Below, one piece after another: positions 1 to 5,762 of a stretch of DNA of 9,057 nt. The stretch lies in contig SKLB01000074.1 in the NCBI GenBank assembly GCA_007123465.1, forward strand, positions 1-9,057, given 5' to 3'. Within the stretch, counting starts at the first letter, position 1, and every line of letters starts with the position of its first letter. A program made the translations under genes and the position numbers. The DNA is from Spirochaetales bacterium (GTDB taxonomy: Bacteria > Spirochaetota > Spirochaetia > DSM-27196 > PWMO01). Under the pieces are notes generated by a model, which was given only the letters and a program-made list of their open reading frames with translations, was not told the origin of the DNA and searched no databases.

Positions 1-444
1 GTACCGGTGCTGTTTGATTCCAGCTACAAGCCGCAGATCGGCAAGGCCTATAGCGTGCGCGACGGGGGTGATGTAACCATCATAGGCTGCGGCATTATGA
101 TGGGACGGGTCCTTGAGGCTGCCGAGCAACTGGACAAGGCCGGCATTTCGGCGCGCGTGCTGGAGATGCACACTATCAAACAGCTTGACAACAACGCGGT
201 GCTGGACGCCGCGCGCACTACAGGAGCCCTTGTTACCGCCGAAGAACATAGCGTCATCGGCGGGCTTGGCGGTGCGGTTGCCGAGCTTGTGAGCGATCAG
301 GCTCCGGTGCCGCTCAAGCGTGTCGGAGTCCACGATCGCTTTACCGAAACCGGTCCCTATGACACACTGTTGGATAACTACGGGATGGCGGTTGCCGATA
401 TAGTCAGCGCCGCGCAGGCCGCGGTCAGTGCCAAGAAGGAGTGA
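1..444 (+). CDS. Split transketolase, C-terminal subunit (5'-truncated by window edge)
   Basis: The frame is open from base 1 to TGA 442-444, giving 147 residues of a protein that begins outside the window. The visible part is the C-terminal domain of a transketolase: a beta strand with VTIIGCGIMMGRVLEAA, a conserved H-T-I-K loop, the EEHSVIGGLGGAVAE segment, then RVGVHDRFTETGPYDTLL and a YG-containing terminal helix. In the family this domain packs beneath the TPP-binding domains and helps dimerisation; the pyrimidine-binding domain should lie just upstream. Many bacteria, including spirochaetes and Thermotoga relatives, split transketolase into N- and C-terminal genes, and the preceding gene is probably the N-terminal half (inference). 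The enzyme would move two-carbon ketol units between sugar phosphates in the cytoplasm. A DXS or E1-beta identity is less likely because the DRF-x-E-x-G segment is typical of transketolase. The next gene starts 4 bases after the stop, so the two are co-transcribed. Confidence 0.88.
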   Translation, partial: VPVLFDSSYKPQIGKAYSVRDGGDVTIIGCGIMMGRVLEAAEQLDKAGISARVLEMHTIKQLDNNAVLDAARTTGALVTAEEHSVIGGLGGAVAELVSDQAPVPLKRVGVHDRFTETGPYDTLLDNYGMAVADIVSAAQAAVSAKKE

Positions 445-448
445 TTAC

Positions 449-1363
449 ATGAAAGAACCAATCCAGGACTACGCCACAATCGGTCTGGTCCACTTCATGC
501 TGTGGAAAGAGTGCATCAAGGGTGAGGGGGATTTCTCCTCGGTTTCAATTCTGCTGGATGACCCCTACTTCGGTGGAGTGGAGGTATCGTGGATCAAGGC
601 CGCCGCCGGCCGCGCCCGTGTGGCGCAGGCGGTCAAGCAGTCCGGCAAAGCGCTGGCGTTTGGCGCGCAACCGGTGCTGCTGACTCAGAAGCTCGATATC
701 AACCATCTCGACGAGGCCGAGCGCAGCAAAGCGGTCGCGGCGGTGGTGGACGTCATGCCGCAGGCCGTTGAGCTCGGCGCGCGCGGATTTGCGGTTCTGT
801 CGGGCAAGAACGTGGCCGCGGCAGACAAGGGCCGCGCAATGGAGCAGCTGGTGAAGTCATTGGTTGAGATTGGCGGCAAACTCAAGCAGCACAGCGATAT
901 TCCGCTGGTGATGGAGACCTTTGACCAGCTGGACTACGGCAAGAACTGCCTGATCGGACCCAATAAGGACGCCGCTGCAATTGCCAGAGAGGTGCGCAAG
1001 TCGGTACCCAAGTTCGGCCTGATGATCGACCTGAGCCACCTTCCGCTGCAGGGCGAGAGCTCCGCGCAGGCGTGGGCGGACGCAGGGGACTACGTGGTGC
1101 ACGCGCACATGGGAAACTGCGTCATGAACAAGCCTGACCACCCCATGAACGGCGATGAACATCCTCCGCTGTGCGATCCCGATGGTCAGAACTGCGTCGA
1201 TGAGCTGGCAGACTACCTGGGGGTTCTGTTGAACAACGGCTATCTGAACAAGAATACCCGGCCGTTTTTGAGCTTTGAGGTCTGCGTCTACGGCGATTGG
1301 ACGCGCGACAAGCTACTGGCGCAGTGCAAAGAGACTCTGGATGCGGCGTGGGCGCGCGTCTGA
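449..1363 (+). CDS. Sugar phosphate isomerase/epimerase family protein (xylose isomerase-like TIM barrel)
   Basis: This is a 304-residue cytoplasmic protein of the AP-endonuclease-2/xylose isomerase-like TIM-barrel superfamily. Likely metal ligands sit at barrel strand ends: E156 in LVMETFD, D194 with H197 in LMIDLSH, H218/H220 in VVHAHMGN, and E277 in FLSFEV. The length fits the family (about 270-310). Members isomerise or epimerise sugars, and some dehydrate or decarboxylate oxidised sugars, so the reaction cannot be assigned. The start is ATG 449 because AAGGAG at 436-441 lies 7 bases upstream; an in-frame GTG at 428 would overlap the transketolase gene and lacks such a site. The gene sits between a transketolase half and a hydroxyacid dehydrogenase, which suggests a role in processing a ketose or sugar-acid intermediate (inference). 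Relatives of this fold include tagatose/psicose epimerases, hydroxypyruvate isomerase and 3-oxo-isoapionate decarboxylase; I cannot choose between them. Confidence 0.85.
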   Translation: MKEPIQDYATIGLVHFMLWKECIKGEGDFSSVSILLDDPYFGGVEVSWIKAAAGRARVAQAVKQSGKALAFGAQPVLLTQKLDINHLDEAERSKAVAAVVDVMPQAVELGARGFAVLSGKNVAAADKGRAMEQLVKSLVEIGGKLKQHSDIPLVMETFDQLDYGKNCLIGPNKDAAAIAREVRKSVPKFGLMIDLSHLPLQGESSAQAWADAGDYVVHAHMGNCVMNKPDHPMNGDEHPPLCDPDGQNCVDELADYLGVLLNNGYLNKNTRPFLSFEVCVYGDWTRDKLLAQCKETLDAAWARV

Positions 1364-1406
1364 AGGCCGCTGCGCCGTTTCCCATACCCCAGCATAGGAG
1401 GCTGAT

Positions 1407-2360
1407 ATGAAGATTGTTGTACTGGACGGATATACGCTCAACCCGGGAGACAACCCCTGGACCGAGGTCGAGAAGCTCGGTGAGTTCACTGTCTATGACC
1501 GAAGCGCCGCTGACCAGGTAATCGAGCGGGCCAGAGACGCCGAGATCGTTCTGACCAACAAGACCCCGCTCTCACGCGAGACTATCGCCAAGCTGCCCAG
1601 GCTGCAGTTCATCGGGGTCCTGGCTACCGGCTATAACATCGTTGATATCGAGGCGGCACGCGAACGCGATATTCCGGTCAGTAACGTTCCGGTCTACGGT
1701 ACCGACGCGGTTGCCGAGTACGTGTTTGCGCTGGTGACCAATCACTTTCGCCGGCCGGTATTGCACGCGGAACTGGTCCAGAAGGGTGAATGGAAGAAGA
1801 GCGGTGACTTCTCGTTCTGGCGCACTCCGCTGGCCGAGCTTGCCGGTAAGACCATCGGCATAGTCGGTTTTGGCAGGATCGGGCGCCGGGTTGGTGAGTT
1901 GGCCGCAGCGTTCAAGATGGAGGTGCTGGCGCACGACACGTACCACGGTAACCCGCCGGATTACGGCTTTGGGTGGTCCGAGGTTGACGAGCTGTTCAGC
2001 CGCAGTGACGTTGTGACGCTGCATTGCAACCAGACACCGGAAAACACCGAAATGGTCAACAAGGCGCTGCTCTCCAGAATGAAGCCGAGCGCTTTCTTCG
2101 TCAACACCGCGCGCGGCGGCCTGGTCAACGAGCGCGACCTGGCAGATGCACTGAACAACGAAGCCCTCGCCGGTGCCGCGGTTGACGTTGTCTCTTCGGA
2201 GCCGATCAAAGAGGACAACCCGCTGTTTTCAGCCAGGAACATTCTGGTTACACCGCACATCGCGTGGGCGGCACTCGAAGCACGGATCCGGCTGATGGAG
2301 ACCACCGCCGAGAACATCCGCGCCTTTCAGGCCGGCAAGCCCATCAACGTGGTCAACTAG
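1407..2360 (+). CDS. D-2-hydroxyacid dehydrogenase, glycerate dehydrogenase/hydroxypyruvate reductase-like
   Basis: This is a 317-residue NAD-dependent D-2-hydroxyacid dehydrogenase. The Rossmann fingerprint GFGRIG is at 154-159, and D177 ends the second strand (VLAHD), the usual sign of NADH preference. Catalytic residues are all present: R236 in NTARGG, E265 in SSEP and H284 in TPHIAW. The flanking catalytic domain carries NKTPL (51-55) and VLATGYNIVD (71-80). These features, with HIAWA, are closest to the glycerate dehydrogenase/hydroxypyruvate reductase branch, so it likely reduces hydroxypyruvate, glyoxylate or a related 2-oxoacid. Exact substrate is inference. ATG 1407 is preceded by AGGAGG (1396-1401) at 5 bases. 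The 43-base gap from the isomerase gene shows no terminator, so it is probably in the same operon. Nothing appears truncated or mutated. Confidence 0.92.
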   Translation: MKIVVLDGYTLNPGDNPWTEVEKLGEFTVYDRSAADQVIERARDAEIVLTNKTPLSRETIAKLPRLQFIGVLATGYNIVDIEAARERDIPVSNVPVYGTDAVAEYVFALVTNHFRRPVLHAELVQKGEWKKSGDFSFWRTPLAELAGKTIGIVGFGRIGRRVGELAAAFKMEVLAHDTYHGNPPDYGFGWSEVDELFSRSDVVTLHCNQTPENTEMVNKALLSRMKPSAFFVNTARGGLVNERDLADALNNEALAGAAVDVVSSEPIKEDNPLFSARNILVTPHIAWAALEARIRLMETTAENIRAFQAGKPINVVN

Positions 2361-2376
2361 CGTGGTGGAGCCCAGG

Positions 2377-2754
2377 ATGTACACAATAGCGATAGAGGCC
2401 GGTGAGGTACGGATGCAGGCCGAGCTGCGCGAAAGTCCGGCTTCCACAGCAATATGGGACGCGCTGCCGCTGGAGGGCAGGGCCAGTCGCTGGGGCGACG
2501 AGATCTATTTTTCAACCGGGCTGCAGCTCGAACTGGAGCCGGATGCCACGGACACGATGCCGGTAGGAAGCCTGGCCTACTGGCCGCCGGGGAAGGCGTT
2601 CTGCATCCTGTTTGGCCCAACACCGGCCAGCGGTGCGGACGGCGAACCGCGGCTGGCCAGCGAGAGCAATAGTCTCGGAACGGTCAACGGTGACGCTACG
2701 GCCTTCAAGGCGGTGGCCGACGGCGCGGCCATCACTATCCGGCGCGCCGGATAG
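2377..2754 (+). CDS. Small cyclophilin-like fold protein (TM1367/Cyclophil_like2 type)
   Basis: This 125-residue protein resembles the bacterial cyclophilin-like family typified by Thermotoga TM1367. Diagnostic segments are WGDEIYF (39-45) and VGSLAYWPPGKAFCILFGPTP (63-83), followed by a polar stretch and a closing beta strand AAITIRR. The family has a closed beta barrel but usually lacks the proline-isomerase active site, and its role is unknown; members often sit beside sugar- and acid-catabolism genes. I chose ATG 2377 because GGAG 2367-2370 is 6 bases upstream and the resulting length matches the family. A GTG at 2362, 2 bases after the previous stop, would add only MVEPR and has a worse site. 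The stop is directly followed by the remnant of an enolase-superfamily gene, so this gene's 3' boundary may have been shaped by a deletion (inference). Confidence 0.8.
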   Translation: MYTIAIEAGEVRMQAELRESPASTAIWDALPLEGRASRWGDEIYFSTGLQLELEPDATDTMPVGSLAYWPPGKAFCILFGPTPASGADGEPRLASESNSLGTVNGDATAFKAVADGAAITIRRAG

Positions 2755-2839
2755 CAGTCGAAGTTGTGCGGATTACTGAGCTGATAACGGGCTTGAAGGC
2801 AGCGGCTACACCTATACCGTCGGCCACGGCGGCGCAGGC
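2755..2839 (+). pseudogene. Frameshifted relic of an MR/MLE (enolase-superfamily) dehydratase, N-terminal domain piece
   Basis: Codons from 2780 read ADNGLEGSGYTYTVGHGG, a very characteristic segment of the N-terminal capping domain of MR/MLE enzymes (usual form: DxGLxGxGYTYTxGxGG). A TGA at 2777-2779 interrupts this frame. Shifting by two bases, codons 2754-2777 read AVEVVRIT, which is what normally precedes the motif, so the native reading was probably EVVRIT-ADNGLEG with two extra bases at 2778-2779. The flanks hold no further recognisable enzyme sequence: upstream is the end of the cyclophilin-like gene and downstream is the VOC ribosome binding site. So only about 28 codons of a roughly 400-codon gene survive. 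The motif differs from the matching part of the intact MR/MLE gene further right (TTDEGLTGTAITLP), so it is not a simple copy of it. Family identity is from memory of the motif and was not searched. Confidence 0.68.
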
Positions 2840-2844
2840 CGACG
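2818..2844 (+). repeat. 8-bp perfect inverted repeat abutting the VOC ribosome binding site
   Basis: CGTCGGCC (2818-2825) and GGCCGACG (2837-2844) are perfect complements separated by 11 bases. The right arm ends one base before the AGAGGAG ribosome binding site (2845-2851). As RNA it would form a GC-rich hairpin next to the start of the VOC gene. No T-run follows, so it is not an intrinsic terminator. It lies at the end of the enolase relic, so it may be chance in GC-rich sequence. Confidence 0.5.
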
Positions 2845-2857
2845 AGAGGAGCAAGGC

Positions 2858-3286
2858 ATGATAGCAGGCGTAGAACACGTTGCCATCAGCGTATCGGATC
2901 TGGAGCGCTCGCTGGCCTTCTATCGCGATCTGCTGGGGCTCAGCGTGGCGCGGGTGCTGGAGTGCGGGCCCGAGACGCAGCTTTCAACCGTGACCGCGCA
3001 GCCGGGCTGCCGCGCCCGCATTGCGCACCTCTACACCGGATCATTCCTGCTCGAGCTGTTTGAGTACCGCGAGCCCGAGGGCCGGCCGATAGAACCCGGA
3101 CGGCGTCAGGCCGATCACGGCCTGGTGCACCTCGGTTTGCGCTCAACCGATGCCCGCGCGGACTTCAAACGGCTCCAGCAGCACGGCGTTGAGTCTCTCA
3201 GTGATCCGGTGGAGTTCCGCCCGGGGGTGTGGCTGTTCTACTTCCGCGGCCCCGACGGCGAGGTACTGGAGCTGCGGGAGTCATAG
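2858..3286 (+). CDS. VOC/glyoxalase-fold protein (vicinal oxygen chelate superfamily)
   Basis: This is a 142-residue VOC-fold protein with two paired beta-alpha-beta-beta-beta modules. The N-terminal module starts HVAISVSDLERSLAFYRDLLG (7-27), and the second begins GLVHLGLRSTDARADFKRL (88-106). Candidate metal ligands match the classic pattern: H7, E66 in LLELFEY, H91 in VHLGL and E138 in VLELRE. The family includes glyoxalase I, methylmalonyl-CoA epimerase and extradiol dioxygenases; length and ligand set fit a glyoxalase or epimerase-type enzyme, but the substrate is unknown. ATG 2858 has AGAGGAG at 2845-2851, 6 bases upstream, and is the first possible start after an in-frame TGA at 2777. 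It ends inside the 3' end of the convergent iclR-type gene (6-base overlap). It is probably the last gene of the left operon. Confidence 0.87.
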   Translation: MIAGVEHVAISVSDLERSLAFYRDLLGLSVARVLECGPETQLSTVTAQPGCRARIAHLYTGSFLLELFEYREPEGRPIEPGRRQADHGLVHLGLRSTDARADFKRLQQHGVESLSDPVEFRPGVWLFYFRGPDGEVLELRES

Positions 3287-4096
3287 AATTGGTGTGTCCT
3301 GGTCTTGCCCGCCGAGTAACGCGTTTCTGCCCGTGCGGTCTGTATAGCCCATGAGGCGCGAGATAACGCCGGCGGTCTCTCTTGCCATGTTGCCTAGGAC
3401 CGGCATTTCTTCTAAAGGAAGATTTCTCGCGTAATCCGACACACTGACTGCGGCGATCGGTTGCCGGCGATAGTCGAGGATAGGTGCCGCAACGCAACGT
3501 ATGTCGTCATAACGCTCGCAGTTGTCCATGGCCCAACCTCGTTCGCGGCTGCGGCTGATTTCAGCGATGAGCTCGTCGACTGATGTAATAGTGTTGCGCG
3601 TCAAGCGTGCAAGTTTAGCCGCATGGACAGCGCGTTCAAACTCTGCGTCGCTCATGCTCATGAGCAGGGCCTTACCCAGTGCCGTGCAGTATAATGGGGC
3701 TCGCGTTCCGACTATGGAGTATCTTCGCAGGCTTTGTTGCTGTTCAGCCTTGTCTATGTAAACAACCTCAGAGCCATCCAGGAAAGCGATAAAAGCGGTG
3801 TGGCCGCTCCGATTAGACAACGAGACGAGATGCGGACGCGCTTCGGTCTTCAGCTCGACGTTGTCAAGGTAGACACCGGTAAGCTCAATAAAGCGCAGTC
3901 CGAGCCTGTAATGACTGGAATCGCGATCCTTGTCGACATAGCCGCGTTCGGCGAGATCAGCTAAAAACCGGTGCACTGTGCTTCGATGAAGTTCAAGAGC
4001 TGCGCTGAGCTCTGCCAAGGTCATTCCGGATCGACTCATCGAGAGAGCCTCGACGATGTCGAATATGCGTTTTACACTTCTAACCTTCATAGGCAT
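3281..4096 (-). CDS. IclR-family transcriptional regulator
   Basis: This 271-residue cytoplasmic regulator has an N-terminal winged helix-turn-helix (about 8-65; TLAELSAALELHRSTVHRFL is the HTH core) and a C-terminal effector-binding domain. Family signatures are SIVGTRAPLYCTALGKALL (127-145) and the RGWAMDNCERYDDIRCVAAPI region (186-206), whose conserved cysteine C201 is usual. IclR proteins act as dimers or tetramers and respond to small organic or sugar acids, as repressors or activators. It is divergent from the ABC-transporter/MR-MLE operon, which is almost certainly its target (inference). The start is ATG 4096 with a second ATG at 4090; neither has a convincing Shine-Dalgarno site, so translation may be weak. 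A strong promoter lies at 4216-4189 on this strand, and a palindrome follows its predicted start site, suggesting autoregulation. The 3' end overlaps the VOC gene by 6 bases. Confidence 0.93.
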   Translation of the reverse strand: MPMKVRSVKRIFDIVEALSMSRSGMTLAELSAALELHRSTVHRFLADLAERGYVDKDRDSSHYRLGLRFIELTGVYLDNVELKTEARPHLVSLSNRSGHTAFIAFLDGSEVVYIDKAEQQQSLRRYSIVGTRAPLYCTALGKALLMSMSDAEFERAVHAAKLARLTRNTITSVDELIAEISRSRERGWAMDNCERYDDIRCVAAPILDYRRQPIAAVSVSDYARNLPLEEMPVLGNMARETAGVISRLMGYTDRTGRNALLGGQDQDTPIL

Positions 4097-4160
4097 TGAC
4101 GAATTTGTTGGGCTTGGCGTAGCGCGACAGTCGGTATCCCCGTAGACCGCTCCAGAAGAC

Positions 4161-4177
4161 GTCGCAATGATTGAGAC
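4161..4177. promoter_or_regulatory. Candidate IclR operator 1 (17-bp palindrome)
   Basis: GTCGCAATGATTGAGAC is a palindrome with 7 of 8 pairs matching around the central G at 4169. Its minus-strand reading, GTCTCA-N5-TGCGAC, shares the TGTCTCA half and overall spacing with the second site at 4246-4262. Relative to the predicted minus-strand start site (near 4182) it spans about +5 to +21, where a bound regulator would block its own gene. Assignment to the IclR protein is inference from position and symmetry. Confidence 0.55.
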
Positions 4178-4188
4178 AGCATGTTACC

Positions 4189-4216
4189 ATTTTAGCGCAG
4201 TACAAGCAGTTGTCAA
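4189..4216 (-). promoter_or_regulatory. Sigma70-like promoter for the IclR-family gene
   Basis: On the minus strand, TTGACA (4216-4211) is followed after a 16-base spacer by TAAAAT (4194-4189), a perfect -35 and a five-of-six -10 match. The predicted start site near 4182 leaves a leader of about 86 bases before ATG 4096. The direction and position fit the regulator gene. Prediction only. Confidence 0.65.
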
Positions 4217-4245
4217 GCGAAACACCCGAGTCACAGCCGAAATAT

Positions 4246-4262
4246 GTCTCACTATATGAAAC
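4246..4262. promoter_or_regulatory. Candidate IclR operator 2 (17-bp imperfect palindrome)
   Basis: GTCTCACTATATGAAAC has 5 of 8 pairs matching, with arms GT-x-TCA and TGA-x-AC around a 5-base centre. It matches the reverse-complement of site 1 exactly over TGTCTCA and at four of six bases of the other arm. Its centre (4254) is 85 bases, about eight helical turns, from site 1 and about 70 bases upstream of the predicted transporter start site. That is a typical activator position or one arm of a repression loop. Confidence 0.5.
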
Positions 4263-4289
4263 TGATAAACCATAAATAAGATTCCTGGA

Positions 4290-4317
4290 TTGACATACCA
4301 GAAGGATGCTTTACACT
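4290..4317 (+). promoter_or_regulatory. Sigma70-like promoter for the ABC transporter/MR-MLE operon
   Basis: TTGACA (4290-4295) is a perfect -35; TACACT (4312-4317) is a four-of-six -10 at 16 bases spacing. The expected start near 4324 gives a leader of about 76 bases before ATG 4400. The weak -10 and AT-rich sequence upstream (4240-4285) would suit a regulated promoter. Prediction only. Confidence 0.62.
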
Positions 4318-4329
4318 AATGCTGTAAAA

Positions 4330-4376
4330 GCGACGCGGGCAGCCACAGGATTGCAGCCGTCGCGAAACCATTTTCG
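4330..4376 (+). repeat. Inverted repeats in the leader of the transporter operon
   Basis: GCGACG (4330-4335) pairs with CGTCGC (4358-4363) across 22 bases, and CGAAA (4363-4367) pairs with TTTCG (4372-4376) across 4 bases. Both lie between the predicted transcription start and the AAGGAGG ribosome binding site at 4386-4392. The stems are short and may be chance; no riboswitch class is recognised. Confidence 0.28.
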
Positions 4377-4399
4377 ACTTCTGCTAAGGAGGCAGTGAG

Positions 4400-5668
4400 A
4401 TGGAAAAGATGTGGAGAATAGTGGCGATTGGCACAGTCTTTCTTTTTGTGTCGAGTGTGGTTATGTTTGCAGGCGGTCGCGCCGAACCGGTGGACGATGA
4501 AGTGCGGCATATCCGTCTTTGGCAGCACCTGGATGCTCCTGACGAGCCTTACTTCTATGACTTGATTGATCGGTTCAATCAAGAGCACCCGGACATTGAA
4601 GTAGAATTTGAGCTTGTCCCGTGGGGTGGCGCTTACGACCTGTACACGACCTCGTTGGTTGCCGGAGACGCGGCAGACGTGATCTTCTACGCAACACCCG
4701 CGTGGGGTAGCGCATTCTGGGAAATGGGTGTGCTTGAACCTCTGGATGATTACGTCGCTGAGTGGCCCGGAGCTGATCAAATTGTCGATGTCGCATGGGA
4801 AGGTTCCAGGGCAGCAACTGATGAACCGATTTTTGGTGTTCCAATTATGACGTTGCCAGGGTACCTTTACTATCGCGCTGACTGGTTTGAACAGCTGGGA
4901 CTGGATCCTCCGGAGACGCGCGAAGCCTTTCTGGAAGCGGCAAAGCGGATAACCGAAGAGATCGATGGCGCCTACGGCTTTGGAATGCGAGGCGCGCGCG
5001 GCGGTACTGGTATGATGCTCTCGTTTGTACTCCCTACCGTAGACAATCAGTGGTTCGATGCCGACGGGCGTAGTACGTTTCGACGTCCTGAGGCGATTGA
5101 AGCCGCAAGATGGTATGTTGATCTGTTCCGTGAACACGGGGTGACACCTCCGAGCGCTCCCAGTGATGGGTTCTCCGAAATAATCGAAGGGTTTCAGAGC
5201 GGCCTGACGGGGATGCTGGTGCATCATATCATGAGTGCCGAAGGCCACGTCGCGGCACTTGGCGATGACGCCGTGGGTATATCCAAGATGCCTTCAGTCA
5301 ACGGTGAGCGATGGGTTGAAGCTGGAATGCATCATTACGTCATAGCGAGAGACTCACAACACAAAGACGCTGCTTTCACGTTTGTCTCGTGGATAACGGA
5401 GCCGGAGCAGGCGGCTTTCTACGGTCGGTATGTAGGTGCAATCCCTGTGGTTCAGAATGTCGAAGAAGTGGAACCCTACTTCGCAGAGAACCGGTTTGCT
5501 CGAACGGCTGCTGAATCGACGGCTTTTGCGTATAATCCTCCGTACATCGAGACACTGGGCGAGTTCTGGGAACAGTCGTGGCCGGCAAATTTCCAGCGCG
5601 CACTGATCGGGGAGATAAGTGTCGAGGAAATGATGGAACAGTTCGCTCGAACGGTCGAAGGGCGATAA
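4400..5668 (+). CDS. ABC sugar transporter, extracellular substrate-binding protein (MalE/CUT1 type)
   Basis: This 422-residue exported binding protein captures a carbohydrate and delivers it to the permeases encoded next. Residues 1-28 form a signal peptide: basic start (MEKMWR), hydrophobic core IVAIGTVFLFVSSVVMF and an A-G-G-R-A cleavage area. There is no lipobox cysteine; the FAGG-type ending followed by acidic residues is common in spirochaete binding proteins. The mature protein shows the family-1 solute-binding pattern: IRLWQH, YFYDLIDRFNQEHPDIEVEFELVPWGG, a DVIFYATPAW hinge strand, and a LYYRADWFEQLGLDPPETREAFLEAAKRI segment (sugar-binding family signature). The length is normal. ATG 4400 has AAGGAGG (4386-4392) 7 bases upstream. 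It is the first gene of the divergent operon, and the long stem-loop after its stop may keep its message more abundant than the rest (inference). The ligand cannot be read from the sequence. Confidence 0.93.
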   Translation: MEKMWRIVAIGTVFLFVSSVVMFAGGRAEPVDDEVRHIRLWQHLDAPDEPYFYDLIDRFNQEHPDIEVEFELVPWGGAYDLYTTSLVAGDAADVIFYATPAWGSAFWEMGVLEPLDDYVAEWPGADQIVDVAWEGSRAATDEPIFGVPIMTLPGYLYYRADWFEQLGLDPPETREAFLEAAKRITEEIDGAYGFGMRGARGGTGMMLSFVLPTVDNQWFDADGRSTFRRPEAIEAARWYVDLFREHGVTPPSAPSDGFSEIIEGFQSGLTGMLVHHIMSAEGHVAALGDDAVGISKMPSVNGERWVEAGMHHYVIARDSQHKDAAFTFVSWITEPEQAAFYGRYVGAIPVVQNVEEVEPYFAENRFARTAAESTAFAYNPPYIETLGEFWEQSWPANFQRALIGEISVEEMMEQFARTVEGR

Positions 5669-5689
5669 TGAAAGTAGGTTGAAGGGGTT

Positions 5690-5719
5690 GGATGCTCGCG
5701 GTTTTCCCCGCGAGCATCC
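5690..5719 (+). repeat. Strong intercistronic stem-loop (12-bp perfect stem)
   Basis: GGATGCTCGCGG (5690-5701) pairs perfectly with CCGCGAGCATCC (5708-5719) around a 6-base loop, TTTTCC. It begins 22 bases after the binding-protein stop. No T-run follows, so it is not a standard intrinsic terminator. Stem-loops at this position in MalEFG-type operons are known to protect the upstream message from 3' exonucleases and to limit permease expression, which is the likely role here. Confidence 0.85.
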
Positions 5720-5720
5720 T

Positions 5721-5735
5721 CTGCAAATCTTGCAG
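5721..5735 (+). repeat. Second, smaller tandem stem-loop
   Basis: CTGCAA (5721-5726) and TTGCAG (5730-5735) are perfect complements with a 3-base ATC loop. It starts one base after the larger stem-loop, so the two could stack in RNA. It lies 27 bases upstream of the preferred permease start. Confidence 0.55.
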
Positions 5736-5762
5736 CGAGGATCCAGTTATGGAGCAGCAGAA

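Noticed and set aside
428..448. GTG 428 as start of the isomerase-like gene
   Set aside because: ATG 449 has AAGGAG at 7 bases; the GTG would sit inside the transketolase gene with no ribosome binding site.
4316..5248. A 310-codon open frame on the minus strand opposite the binding-protein gene
   Set aside because: It lies entirely antisense to a clear MalE-type gene, spans the promoter region, and its translation shows no recognisable domain; it is a shadow of coding sequence.
5690..5719. Intrinsic terminator after the binding-protein gene
   Set aside because: The stem is strong but no T-run follows, and the permease genes downstream have no visible promoter of their own.
5679..5762. TTG 5679 as permease start
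   Set aside because: It would translate through both stem-loops, lacks a spaced ribosome binding site and adds 28 residues with no match to MalF-type N-termini.
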